A stretch of 15,494 nt of DNA from Ilumatobacteraceae bacterium (GCA_021741795.1 JAIOXC010000022.1:1-15494); one strand, 5' to 3'. Shown: positions 1 to 8,248, counted from the first letter of the stretch. Numbers and translations: made by a program. The notes: generated from the letters alone by a model not told the origin.

Positions 1-2
1 GA

Positions 3-1715
3 GTGAATGCCATTGGTCATGCTTTTTCTCAAGACACTCCATGGCAGCACGAAATGGAAAGCGCATTCCCTTTTGTAGAAACACCCGATCAGCGCACTGC
101 TATTGATCTTGTAAAAGCAGACATGGAACGAAGCGTGCCGATGGATCGCCTTGTCTGTGGCGATGTTGGTTTTGGCAAAACCGAAGTTGCAGTGCGTGCT
201 GCATTCAAGTGCGTGCAAGACGGCAAACAGGTTGCAATTCTTGTTCCCACAACACTGCTCGCTTCTCAACACGGCAACACATTTAGTGATCGCTTTGCTG
301 GCTACCCAATTCGTGTTGAAGTCATCTCGCGATTTCTTACTGCCGCACAAGCCAAGAAAGTTATTGCTGGACTCGCAACAGGAGAAATCGATTGCGTCAT
401 TGGCACACACCGACTGTTGCAAGACAACATCAAGTTCAAAGACCTTGGTCTCTTAGTTGTAGACGAAGAGCAACGCTTCGGAGTCACTCACAAAGAAGCA
501 ATGAAGCAGCTCAAAACAAATGTGGATGTGCTCACACTGACTGCAACCCCAATCCCCCGCACACTCGAAATGAGCCTTGTGGGTATTCGCGACCTGTCGC
601 TGTTGCAAACACCACCTGCCGACCGGCAACCAATCCTCACATTTGTCGGAGAACAAGACGAGCGAGTAGCAACCGAAGCAATTCGGCGCGAACTTCTGCG
701 CGATGGCCAAGTGTTCTGGGTGCACAATCGCGTGCAGTCAATTGATGATCGTGCACGTGAATTGCGCGAGTTGGTGCCAGAGGCCCGCATCGCTGTTGCC
801 CACGGCCAGATGGACGAGGCGTTGCTCGAACAGACAGTGATCGATTTTTGGGAAGGCAAATACGACGTGCTCGTGTGCACAACCATCATCGAGAGCGGCA
901 TCGATATGCCAACAGTCAACACGCTGGTAGTTGAGCGCGCAGATTTGTTGGGACTTGGTCAGTTGCACCAGTTGCGCGGCCGCGTTGGTCGCAGTGGTTC
1001 GCGGGCATACGCATATCTCTTTCATCCTCGAGATCGTGTGCTCTCAGAAGACGCTTATGAACGACTCAAAACCATTGGCGAAGCAACAGAACTTGGCAGC
1101 GGTTTCAAAATTGCAATGCGTGATCTCGAGATTCGTGGCGCGGGCAACCTACTTGGCGAAGCTCAGAGCGGACACATCGCGGCTGTTGGCTACGACCTCT
1201 ATTGCCAACTCGTCACCGAGGCTGTTGCCGAGATGAAAGGTGAAGAAGTTCCATCTGTTGTGCCAGAGCTCAAACTTGATGTACCGACTAATGCTTTCTT
1301 GCCGACCGACTATGTCACCAAAGAAGAGTCGCGTTTGGATGCGTACCGCCGACTTGCATCGGTCACGTCGATTGCAGACGTGGAAGACATTCGCAACGAA
1401 TGGCTCGACCGATACGGCCCATTGCCACAACCTGCTCTTGCACTGATCAATGTGGGTTTGTTGCGAGCCGAATGTCATCGCCTTGGTTTACGGGAGTTGG
1501 TTGTCGCCGATGGACGCGCGCGCATGTTGCCCATCACACTCAAAGCAAGTGAAGTTATGCGCTTGCAACGCATCGCCAAAAGCCCAGATTGGAACGAGAA
1601 AATCAAACAACTCATCATCACATTGCCGCGAACAACAAATCCAAAGCTCGACGACGATGCAACGGTTACATTTCTTGTTGGTTTCCTCCAAGAACTCGTA
1701 GAGCCAGCCAACTAG
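3..1715 (+). CDS. mfd: Transcription-repair coupling factor Mfd, C-terminal half (5' truncated by window)
   Basis: Mfd is a DNA translocase that pushes stalled RNA polymerase off damaged DNA and recruits UvrA for nucleotide excision repair. The visible 570 residues hold the RecG-like helicase/translocase module and the C-terminal regulatory domain. Walker A is GDVGFGKT at visible residues 53-60, the DEEQ box (motif II) is at 154-157 and TATPIPRTL (motif III) at 180-188. The arginine-finger motif GRVGRSG and the following TRG-type segment also match Mfd. The preceding block (AFSQDTPWQHEMESAFPF) is the usual Mfd lead-in to this module. Full Mfd is usually about 1,100-1,200 residues, so the UvrB-like and polymerase-binding N-terminal parts lie left of the window. 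The first codon here is not the real start. The stop (TAG) is ten bases before the next gene and also forms part of that gene's likely -10 box. No damage to the reading frame is seen. Confidence 0.97.
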   Translation: MNAIGHAFSQDTPWQHEMESAFPFVETPDQRTAIDLVKADMERSVPMDRLVCGDVGFGKTEVAVRAAFKCVQDGKQVAILVPTTLLASQHGNTFSDRFAGYPIRVEVISRFLTAAQAKKVIAGLATGEIDCVIGTHRLLQDNIKFKDLGLLVVDEEQRFGVTHKEAMKQLKTNVDVLTLTATPIPRTLEMSLVGIRDLSLLQTPPADRQPILTFVGEQDERVATEAIRRELLRDGQVFWVHNRVQSIDDRARELRELVPEARIAVAHGQMDEALLEQTVIDFWEGKYDVLVCTTIIESGIDMPTVNTLVVERADLLGLGQLHQLRGRVGRSGSRAYAYLFHPRDRVLSEDAYERLKTIGEATELGSGFKIAMRDLEIRGAGNLLGEAQSGHIAAVGYDLYCQLVTEAVAEMKGEEVPSVVPELKLDVPTNAFLPTDYVTKEESRLDAYRRLASVTSIADVEDIRNEWLDRYGPLPQPALALINVGLLRAECHRLGLRELVVADGRARMLPITLKASEVMRLQRIAKSPDWNEKIKQLIITLPRTTNPKLDDDATVTFLVGFLQELVEPAN

Positions 1716-1718
1716 GAT
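1713..1718 (+). promoter_or_regulatory. Candidate -10 box of a leaderless promoter (lipoprotein gene)
   Basis: TAGGAT fits TANNNT and lies seven bases before the ATG at 1726. Transcription would start at or next to the A of the start codon. The box re-uses the TAG stop of mfd. There is no Shine-Dalgarno sequence before this ATG. No convincing -35 box is seen. Confidence 0.4.
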
Positions 1719-1725
1719 CTATCAG

Positions 1726-2667
1726 ATGCCAATCCCCGCAAATACCCCGCAAACCGGTCATTTCCGTCGCCCGACTGCTCTCGCAGCGATGCTAGTTTCG
1801 TTGGTCCTTGTTGCCACAAGTTGCGGATCTTCGTCATCTGCAAACGAAGCCCTCTCGCTCAATGGCGACACTGTTTCGGTTGACAGGTTTGAAAAAACGA
1901 TTCTTCAATTAGCAGATGCTGAGCAAATTACTCTCCAGAATGGTCAAGCCACAGGAGATGTCGCCCGTTCAGTACTCGGCGCGATGTTGCGCGGTGTTGC
2001 AACAACTCAGATTGTTCAGCAATACGACGAAGCAGTCACGCAAGCCGACAAAGACGCTGTGCTCGCCCAGATGCAAGAGGATCCAAACTTTGATGCATTA
2101 GGACCAGACCTAAAAGATCTCATTTTGTCAATCAATGCAGAAGACTTGGCGCTCGCTCGCATCAAGGCACCAGCAGAAGAAGAAATTGCAGCAATGTATG
2201 AAAAAGCACCAGCTTCACTTGGTGCAATGTGCGCACAACACATCCTCGTCAAAGAATCAGCAACCGCCGACAAAGTCTTGAAACTGCTCAATGATGGTGG
2301 AGACTTCAAAAAACTGGCCGGCGAATATTCGATTGAACCAAATGCTGGCGAAACAGGTGGCGTACTCGGAAGTGCCGACGGCGACTGCTTGTTACTCAGT
2401 GATTATCAGGCACAGTTTGATGCTGGTTTCACTGCAGGAGCACTGCTTGCAAAAGCTGGTGTTCCAACAGGCCCAGTAAAGAGCAGCTTTGGATACCACA
2501 TCATCCTGGTTCGCCCATATTCAGACATCTCCTTGTCACTTAATGGACTCTTGGCAAAAACTCCAGGGCAAATGCTGGTTGTCGGGCTACTTGCCACGAG
2601 CACGGTCACCGTTGGTTCGCAGTACGGTCACTTTGATGCGGCCACCAACAAAATCGTCGCCAACTAA
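1726..2667 (+). CDS. Exported lipoprotein with PpiC/SurA-type peptidyl-prolyl isomerase domain
   Basis: Likely an extracytoplasmic foldase anchored to the cell membrane by lipid. Residues 12-33 form a lipoprotein signal peptide: a twin-Arg n-region (RR at 14-15), a hydrophobic core, and a lipobox ending VATSC with the lipidated Cys at 33, followed by a Ser-rich linker. A helical SurA N-like region spans roughly residues 45-160. A parvulin (rotamase) domain spans about 168-264, with its hallmark QHILV at 171-175, the GGxLG element at 211-215 and FGYHII at 255-260 (active-site His258). The C-terminal tail with YGHFDAATNKIV resembles that of actinobacterial SurA-like lipoproteins. Two Cys (169 and 221) lie inside the rotamase domain and could form a disulfide; this is inference. 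The first ATG is preferred because a start at the internal Met (codon 22) would remove the positive n-region. The mfd neighbour suggests conserved order, not shared function. Confidence 0.88.
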   Translation: MPIPANTPQTGHFRRPTALAAMLVSLVLVATSCGSSSSANEALSLNGDTVSVDRFEKTILQLADAEQITLQNGQATGDVARSVLGAMLRGVATTQIVQQYDEAVTQADKDAVLAQMQEDPNFDALGPDLKDLILSINAEDLALARIKAPAEEEIAAMYEKAPASLGAMCAQHILVKESATADKVLKLLNDGGDFKKLAGEYSIEPNAGETGGVLGSADGDCLLLSDYQAQFDAGFTAGALLAKAGVPTGPVKSSFGYHIILVRPYSDISLSLNGLLAKTPGQMLVVGLLATSTVTVGSQYGHFDAATNKIVAN

Positions 2668-2669
2668 AT

Positions 2670-2695
2670 CGGTCAGAATTCACCAGTCATGACCG
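2670..2695 (+). promoter_or_regulatory. Inverted repeat spanning the mazG start codon
   Basis: CGGTCA (2670-2675) and TGACCG (2690-2695) are perfect 6-base inverted arms around a 14-base spacer. The right arm covers the last two bases of the ATG at 2689. In RNA it could fold over the start codon; in DNA it could be a small operator. There is no Shine-Dalgarno in this gap. It may be chance. Confidence 0.25.
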
Positions 2696-4143
2696 CGCGT
2701 GTTGTGATTGTGGGCCTTGGCCCAGGGCCACGCAATACCGTCACGCAGGCAACACTCGAAACAATCGAACGCATTGATGTGCAGTTTGTGCGCACCAAGC
2801 GTCACCCAACTGCCGACTTGATGCCGAAAGCAACAAGTTTCGACTCGTTATACGACACACTTCCAACATTTGATGATGTGTATCGCGCGATCACCGAAGC
2901 GGTTGTGACTGCAGCTATCGAACACGGCGAGGTGCTGTATGCAGTACCAGGTTCACCACTCATTCTCGAGTCAAGCGTGGCGCAGTTGCGTGCCGACTCG
3001 CGAGTTGAGGTGCAAGTACTACCCGCTTTAAGTTTTTTGGATCTTGCTTGGGAAGCCCTCGGTATCGATCCTGTCAATGCTGGCGTGCGTCTGATTGATG
3101 GACATCGGTTCGCACTCGAAGCATCTGGCGAACGCGGACCTCTACTTGTCGCTCAGGTGCACGCCGATTGGGTGCTCTCTGATGTCAAGTTGTCACACGA
3201 ATCTGCAAACGGCAGCGAGCCAGTGGTGTTGCTGCATCATCTCGGTCTCCCCGATCAACGTGTCGAGCACACCACATGGCAAGAACTTGATCGCGTATTG
3301 CCAGCAGATCACCTCACCACTTTGTACATTCCACAGATGGCCGAGCCAGTGGCGGGCGAACTCGCTCGACTACATCAATTGGCCCGCACATTGCGCGAGC
3401 AGTGCCCATGGGATCGCGAGCAGACCCACGACTCGCTAATTAAGCATTTGATCGAAGAAACTTACGAAGTAGTTGATGCCATCGAATCTCTCGATGCGAA
3501 CGACCCAGCAACCGACGAAGCGTTGATTGAAGAACTCGGCGATCTGCTCTACCAAGTTGAATTTCATGCCACCATCGCCGAACAGCAGGGTCGCTTCAGC
3601 ATGGCCGATGTAGCGCGATCGATCCACGACAAACTCGTGCGTCGACACCCACACGTGTTTGGGGATGTTGTAGCGAGCAGCGCCAATGATGTAGTGCAGA
3701 CGTGGGATGAAGTGAAGCGTGCAGAGAAAAAATCTGCTGATGGCGCCGCAAGTTCTACATTTACTGGCGTGGCCAAGTCTGGTCCCTCGCTGCAATACGC
3801 CACCAAAATTCAAAAACGAGCAGCAGACGTTGGTTTCGACTGGCCAAACGCCGATGGTGCGTTTGAAAAGATTATTGAAGAATCAGCAGAGATTCGTCAA
3901 GCAGTTGCACTCAACAGTGACCCAGAGACGGTGCGATTGGAGTTGGGCGACTTGTTGTTTAGTGTGGTCAATCTGTCGCGTCATCTTGGCCACGACGCCG
4001 AGCAAGCGCTGCGCGGAGCAAGTGACAAATTTCGCCATCGTTTTGAGCAGGTCGAGCAACTAGCACTCTCACGAGGCATCGATCTCGCCAATGCACCACT
4101 TGAGCAACTTGATGCTTTGTGGGACGAAGTCAAAAAACAATAA
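2689..4143 (+). CDS. mazG: YabN-type fusion: tetrapyrrole-methylase-like domain plus tandem MazG NTP pyrophosphohydrolase
   Basis: MazG hydrolyses (d)NTPs, including damaged ones, to NMP and pyrophosphate in the cytoplasm, cleaning the nucleotide pool. Residues 1-220 form a SAM-dependent tetrapyrrole methylase-like domain, with the glycine loop GLGPG at 9-13 and VPGSP at 86-90. The MazG part follows: CPWDREQTHDSL at 239-250 opens the first copy, whose Mg-binding residues are seen as EETYE (256-260) and EELGD (281-285), followed by RRHPHVFGDV. A second copy follows with EESAE (397-401) and ELGD (418-421). The fusion resembles Bacillus YabN, and the tandem MazG part resembles E. coli MazG. The methylase substrate is unknown, and the domain may be a relic. 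The gene starts 21 bases after the lipoprotein stop without a Shine-Dalgarno and ends 9 bases before eno. No key MazG residue appears missing. Confidence 0.93.
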   Translation: MTARVVIVGLGPGPRNTVTQATLETIERIDVQFVRTKRHPTADLMPKATSFDSLYDTLPTFDDVYRAITEAVVTAAIEHGEVLYAVPGSPLILESSVAQLRADSRVEVQVLPALSFLDLAWEALGIDPVNAGVRLIDGHRFALEASGERGPLLVAQVHADWVLSDVKLSHESANGSEPVVLLHHLGLPDQRVEHTTWQELDRVLPADHLTTLYIPQMAEPVAGELARLHQLARTLREQCPWDREQTHDSLIKHLIEETYEVVDAIESLDANDPATDEALIEELGDLLYQVEFHATIAEQQGRFSMADVARSIHDKLVRRHPHVFGDVVASSANDVVQTWDEVKRAEKKSADGAASSTFTGVAKSGPSLQYATKIQKRAADVGFDWPNADGAFEKIIEESAEIRQAVALNSDPETVRLELGDLLFSVVNLSRHLGHDAEQALRGASDKFRHRFEQVEQLALSRGIDLANAPLEQLDALWDEVKKQ

Positions 4144-4146
4144 GAT
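4141..4146 (+). promoter_or_regulatory. Candidate -10 box of a leaderless eno promoter
   Basis: TAAGAT fits TANNNT and ends six bases before the eno ATG at 4153, so the transcript would begin at the start codon. The box re-uses the TAA stop of mazG. TTGTGG at 4117-4122, with an 18-base spacer, is a weak -35 candidate. No Shine-Dalgarno precedes eno. Confidence 0.45.
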
Positions 4147-4152
4147 CATCTC

Positions 4153-5427
4153 ATGAGCAAGATCAGCCACGTCGCGGCGCGCGAGGTTTTAGATTCGCGA
4201 GGCAACCCAACCGTCGAAGTAGATGTGACTCTTGCATCGGGTGCAACCGGACGAGCGATTGTTCCTTCCGGGGCATCGACTGGTGCGCATGAAGCAACCG
4301 AGCTTCGCGACGGCGGCACTCGCTTCAAAGGCAAAGGCGTACTCAATGCGGTTGCCAACGTCAATAGCGAAATTTCGACTGCGCTTGTTGGTAGCGATGC
4401 AAGTAATCAATCAGCAATCGATAACGCATTGTGCGAACTTGATGGAACTCCAAACAAATCTCGGCTTGGCGCCAATGCAATACTCGGTGCAAGTCTGGCA
4501 ACTGCTCATGCATCAGCATCTGAACGTCAATTGCCGCTATTTGCATCAATAGGTGGCGACGACGCATGCGTGCTTCCCGTGCCAATGATGAATGTGCTCA
4601 ATGGTGGTGTGCACGCCGATAACAACATTGACCTTCAAGAGTTCATGATCATGCCGGTTGGGGCATCAAGTTTTTCTGAAGGGTTGCGCTGGGGTGTCGA
4701 GACATATCACACGCTCAAATCGTTATTGCACGATCGCAAACTTGCGACAGCAGTTGGTGATGAAGGTGGCTTTGCCCCAAACCTTGCAAGCAACGAAGAC
4801 GCAATCGCAATTTTGGTTGATGCAATTGATGCAGCGGGTTTCAAGCCAGGCGTCGATATTGCCATTGCGCTCGATCCAGCAATGAGCGAACTCTTTCGTG
4901 ATGGCAACTATCACTTGGCTGGCGAAGGTCAAGTGTTTACCAGCGATCAATTGGTTGCGTGGTGGACAATGCTTGTCAATAAATACCCGATCGTCTCGAT
5001 CGAAGACGGAATGGCAGAAGACGACTGGGCCGGATGGTCTTCGCTCACCAAGGCATTGGGATCTCGCGTGCAACTGGTGGGTGATGATCTGTTTGTCACC
5101 AATGTAAAACGATTGCAGCGCGGCATCGATGAGAACGTCGCTAACAGCGTTCTCATCAAGGTCAATCAAATCGGCACACTTACCGAAACCCTCAACACCA
5201 TCTCTCTTGCTCGCAACAATCACTACACAAGTGTGATGAGTCACCGCAGCGGCGAAACCGAAGATGCAACCATCGCCGACTTGGCTGTTGCTACCAATTG
5301 TGGCCAGATCAAAACAGGAGCACCAGCCCGCAGTGACAGAGTGGCAAAGTACAACCAGTTGCTGCGCATCGAACAAATTCTTGGTAATCGCGCGCAGTAC
5401 CTCGGTAAGCAAGCCGTAAGCCGTTAG
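4153..5427 (+). CDS. eno: Enolase (phosphopyruvate hydratase)
   Basis: Converts 2-phosphoglycerate to phosphoenolpyruvate in glycolysis and gluconeogenesis; cytoplasmic, Mg-dependent. The 424-residue length is normal. The N-terminal part has AREVLDSRGNPTVEV and the mobile loop PSGASTGAHEA (38-48). Visible active-site elements are GDEGGFAPN (202-210, general acid/base Glu204), metal ligands Asp241, Glu284 (SIEDG) and Asp311 (GDDLF), catalytic Lys336 (SVLIKVNQ) and SHRSGETED (363-371), which holds the phosphate-binding Arg365-Ser366. The C-terminal TGAPARSDRVAKYNQLLRIE is the family signature. The gene lies directly upstream of the FtsB-like gene, an order common in actinobacteria. The start is clear because the family N-terminus begins a few residues in. 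Confidence 0.98.
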   Translation: MSKISHVAAREVLDSRGNPTVEVDVTLASGATGRAIVPSGASTGAHEATELRDGGTRFKGKGVLNAVANVNSEISTALVGSDASNQSAIDNALCELDGTPNKSRLGANAILGASLATAHASASERQLPLFASIGGDDACVLPVPMMNVLNGGVHADNNIDLQEFMIMPVGASSFSEGLRWGVETYHTLKSLLHDRKLATAVGDEGGFAPNLASNEDAIAILVDAIDAAGFKPGVDIAIALDPAMSELFRDGNYHLAGEGQVFTSDQLVAWWTMLVNKYPIVSIEDGMAEDDWAGWSSLTKALGSRVQLVGDDLFVTNVKRLQRGIDENVANSVLIKVNQIGTLTETLNTISLARNNHYTSVMSHRSGETEDATIADLAVATNCGQIKTGAPARSDRVAKYNQLLRIEQILGNRAQYLGKQAVSR

Positions 5428-5444
5428 GCATCAGCAACCGCATA

Positions 5445-5484
5445 CTCCCCCATTTTGGGCTTCTCAACAGCCACAATGGAGGGG
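5445..5484 (+). promoter_or_regulatory. Imperfect hairpin covering the ribosome-binding region of the ftsB-like gene
   Basis: CTCCCCCATT (5445-5454) can pair with AATGGAGGGG (5475-5484) at nine of ten positions, including one G-U pair, around a 20-base loop. The right arm contains the only purine-rich GGAGGGG run before the GTG start, so folding would hide it. There is no T-tract, so a terminator for eno is less likely. Function is inferred. Confidence 0.3.
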
Positions 5485-5918
5485 TGTCAAGTACCGATCT
5501 GCATCTCGTGCGCCATCGTGGTGTTCGCGCATTTGCGGTTCCTCTCACAGTTCTCGTGGTCTTTGCACTCGCAACAACACTGTTTGTTGTACCCGTGCGC
5601 ACCTGGATGAGTCAGCGCAACGTGCTCAACACAAAGCAGCAGGAATACGCCGCCTATGAAGACATAGTTGAGAATATGCAAGACCAAGTGAACTATCTGC
5701 AATCGCCTTCGGGATTGCGCGATGCCATTCGCACACAACTTGGCTACCTCTATCCATCCGAGCGCCGAGTTCCAATGATGGACACCCCCGCACTTTCAAC
5801 AACGCTTCCCGAGCGCTGGCCATACACAATCGTTTCGACGATGATGTTTGTTAAAACACTCGAAGCAGCACAGCAGGACGCCAAAGGTCAGATTTCACTT
5901 GACCCACTAGTTCCGTAA
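5484..5918 (+). CDS. ftsB: FtsB/DivIC-like septum formation initiator
   Basis: Small bitopic divisome protein that, with FtsL- and FtsQ-type partners, links early and late division proteins. The 144 residues show a short basic cytoplasmic N-terminus, one membrane helix at about 16-37, a coiled-coil stretch at about 42-73 (TKQQEYAAYEDIVENM) and the DivIC-type tail LQSPSGLRDAIRTQLGYLYP at 72-91. The position just after eno is the usual place for this gene in actinobacteria. A further ~50 residues of no recognised domain follow. The start is a GTG, and the GGAGG before it is only one base away, too close for normal Shine-Dalgarno use. A leaderless start is possible, since CACAAT at 5472-5477 sits six bases upstream. 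An in-frame GTG at 5508 is the alternative and would lose eight residues. The family call is firm; the exact start is not. Confidence 0.82.
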   Translation: MSSTDLHLVRHRGVRAFAVPLTVLVVFALATTLFVVPVRTWMSQRNVLNTKQQEYAAYEDIVENMQDQVNYLQSPSGLRDAIRTQLGYLYPSERRVPMMDTPALSTTLPERWPYTIVSTMMFVKTLEAAQQDAKGQISLDPLVP

Positions 5919-5932
5919 CGCTCTTCGATCAC

Positions 5933-5938
5933 TAACCT
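5933..5938 (+). promoter_or_regulatory. Candidate -10 box ahead of the first coxL
   Basis: TAACCT fits TANNNT and lies in the 47-base gap between the ftsB-like gene and the first coxL. It would give a leader of about 20 bases that still includes the strong Shine-Dalgarno. A TTGACC at 5899-5904 is too far away (28-base spacer) to be its -35 box. Weak evidence. Confidence 0.25.
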
Positions 5939-5955
5939 TGCTGCAACCCCCACAG

Positions 5956-5960
5956 AGGAG
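5956..5960 (+). promoter_or_regulatory. Strong ribosome-binding site of the first coxL
   Basis: AGGAG inside the longer AGAGGAGAAG, five bases before the ATG at 5966. It fixes this start and contrasts with the housekeeping genes to the left, which lack such a site. Confidence 0.7.
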
Positions 5961-5965
5961 AAGTA

Positions 5966-8248
5966 ATGGCTGGAAGCATTTTAGGTAACCGCGTTCTTCG
6001 TAAAGAAGACCCAAAGTTTCTTACAACTGGTGGCGTATATGTAGACGACTTGCGCGACGAGCCGTTATTAGTCGGAGCGGTGCATGCAACTTTTGTTCGT
6101 TCAACTGTTGCCCACGCCAACATCACAAGCATCAATGTTTCTGAAGCCCTCACGATGCCGGGCGTCGTTGCTATCTACACTGCGCAAGATCTTGGACTGC
6201 AACCTGTTGAAGCTTCATTTAATCCGATGGCCAAGCGAACACTTCTCGCGAGTGGAAAAGTCCGTTACGTTGGCGAACCACTTGCGGTAGTGCTTACCGA
6301 ACTTGCAAACCAAGGCGAAGACGCAGTAGAGCGCGTGATCGTTGATTACGACGCACTCGAAATTCTTATTGATGTTGAGCAGGCAATGACTTCATCAACT
6401 CTTATCTACGAAGAAGTTGGCAGCAACGTTGTGTTTGAGTCGACCGCCATCGGCATGCCAGACAACACGGGTGATGCATTGTTCGCCGATTGCGAAGTTG
6501 TCGTCAAAGGTCGGTTCGTCAATCAGCGCGTTGCACCTTGCCCTCTCGAGGTGCGTGGTGCCGCAGCCGCATGGGACAACGGTCGCTTGGTGCAGTGGTT
6601 GTCGACGCAGCACGCACAGGGCGCACGCGATGCAATCCTCAAAGTCAATGCACTCGAAGCTGGTCAAGTGCGCGTGATCACACCAGATGTCGGCGGTGGT
6701 TTCGGAGCAAAGATCGATGCGTACCCAGAAGATCTCTTGTTAGGACGAATTGCAAAGCAAGTTGGCAAACCGGTGCGTTGGACTGAAACGCGCAGCGAAT
6801 CGATGGTCGCACTCGGTCATGGCCGTGGCCAAATTCAATACATCACTATTGGTGGAACTCGTGCGGGCAAAGTGACCGCCTACCAATTACACGCTCTTCA
6901 AGATTCGGGTGCGTGGGTTGATGTTGGTGCAATCCTTGCCCCGTTCATGACCCGCCCAATGGCTTCTGGTGTTTACGACATTCCAGTGATCGAAGTGCGC
7001 ACCACGTCGGTTGCAACCAACACCACACCGATGGTTGCCTATCGAGGTGCAGGACGCCCAGAGGCAACAGCAGCAATTGAGCGAGCAATGGATTTGTTTG
7101 CACTCGAACTTGGCAAAGACCCTGCAGAAGTGCGACGCATCAACTTGATTCCAAAGTTTCTTGAACCCTTTACCACTTCGATTGGACAAACGTACGACGT
7201 AGGCGACTTCGAAGGAGCACTCAACAAAGTACTCGAGGCATCTAATTACGCACAACTTCGCAAAGACCAAGCTGCTCGTCGCGCAAGTGGCAGCACCAAA
7301 CAACTCGGCATTGGCATCAGCGTGTATGTCGAAATCACTGCAGGAACATCTTCGGGTGAATACGGCAAGGTTGAGGTTCTTCCAAACGGTCGAGCAATTG
7401 TGTACACCGGCACATCACCGCACGGACAAGGTCACGTCACATCGTGGTCAATGCTCGCAAGCGATGAAACTGGCATCGCCATGGACATGATCGATGTTGT
7501 CTGGGGCGACACCGATGCCATTCCATCGGGCGGTGGCACCATGGGTTCACGTTCGCTACAGCAAGGTGGCGCTGCAGTGCACCAGGCTTCCAAAGAACTG
7601 GTTGAACAAGCACGCAAGCACGCAGCACGTTTGCTCGAGGCCAACGAAGACGACGTGGTGTTCGACAAGTTCACCGCGGCATTCCATGTGGCAGGTACTC
7701 CAGCAGTTGCAAAAACATGGGCCGACATTTCGTCCGCACTTGCAGCCGATGGTGGCTTAATCCAAGAATCAAATTTCGTGTCCAACGGTGCAACATTTCC
7801 GTTTGGGGCACACGTTTCAGTTGTCGAAGTTGACACCGAGACTGGCAAAGTCACATTGATTCGCCACGTTGCATGCGATGATGCGGGCCGTGTAATCAAC
7901 CCACTTATTTTGGATGGCCAAATTCATGGTGGCATCGGCCAAGGTGCAGCACAAGCACTGCTCGAAGAAGTTCGCTACGACACAGATGGCAACCCGATCA
8001 CTTCCAACTTTGCTGACTACGCATTTATCTCGGCTGCAGAGTTGCCAAGCTTCGAAGTCATCCACATGGAGACACCAACGCCCCGCAACCCACTTGGTGC
8101 AAAAGGCATCGGCGAGTCGGGCACTATCGGCTCTACTCCTGCTGTGCAATCTGCTGTTGTGGACGCTCTCACCCACATGGGCGTGCGTCACATTGACATG
8201 CCGGCCACTCCAGAACGCGTGTGGAGCGCAGTTCAGTCAGCCAACTAA
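5966..8248 (+). CDS. coxL: CoxL-like molybdopterin-binding large subunit, form II, orphan copy (molybdenum hydroxylase)
   Basis: Large subunit of the xanthine oxidase/CO dehydrogenase family. It holds the molybdenum cofactor and oxidises or hydroxylates the substrate, passing electrons to [2Fe-2S] and FAD partners. Its 760 residues cover the a/b hammerhead domain (about 20-135) and the molybdopterin domains. Cofactor and active-site motifs seen are GGGFGAK (243-249), AYRGAGR (358-364), PHGQGH (485-490), GSRS (527-530) and GIGESG (714-719, with the expected catalytic Glu717). AYRGAGR is the form II signature; the AYRCSFR loop with the copper-binding Cys of proven CO dehydrogenases is absent. 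Residues 193-197 read PLEVR where the second copy has AMEPR. No small or medium subunit gene is adjacent: ftsB-like lies before it and an ABC exporter after it. It may share CoxS/CoxM encoded about 3 kb downstream. Substrate unknown. The start is supported by a strong ribosome-binding site. Confidence 0.9.
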   Translation: MAGSILGNRVLRKEDPKFLTTGGVYVDDLRDEPLLVGAVHATFVRSTVAHANITSINVSEALTMPGVVAIYTAQDLGLQPVEASFNPMAKRTLLASGKVRYVGEPLAVVLTELANQGEDAVERVIVDYDALEILIDVEQAMTSSTLIYEEVGSNVVFESTAIGMPDNTGDALFADCEVVVKGRFVNQRVAPCPLEVRGAAAAWDNGRLVQWLSTQHAQGARDAILKVNALEAGQVRVITPDVGGGFGAKIDAYPEDLLLGRIAKQVGKPVRWTETRSESMVALGHGRGQIQYITIGGTRAGKVTAYQLHALQDSGAWVDVGAILAPFMTRPMASGVYDIPVIEVRTTSVATNTTPMVAYRGAGRPEATAAIERAMDLFALELGKDPAEVRRINLIPKFLEPFTTSIGQTYDVGDFEGALNKVLEASNYAQLRKDQAARRASGSTKQLGIGISVYVEITAGTSSGEYGKVEVLPNGRAIVYTGTSPHGQGHVTSWSMLASDETGIAMDMIDVVWGDTDAIPSGGGTMGSRSLQQGGAAVHQASKELVEQARKHAARLLEANEDDVVFDKFTAAFHVAGTPAVAKTWADISSALAADGGLIQESNFVSNGATFPFGAHVSVVEVDTETGKVTLIRHVACDDAGRVINPLILDGQIHGGIGQGAAQALLEEVRYDTDGNPITSNFADYAFISAAELPSFEVIHMETPTPRNPLGAKGIGESGTIGSTPAVQSAVVDALTHMGVRHIDMPATPERVWSAVQSAN

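Noticed and set aside
4871..4891. Enolase text ALDPAMSEL in place of the more usual ALDVAASEF around metal ligand Asp241
   Set aside because: The metal-binding Asp and the SE pair are kept, and all other active-site residues are present. This looks like ordinary family variation.
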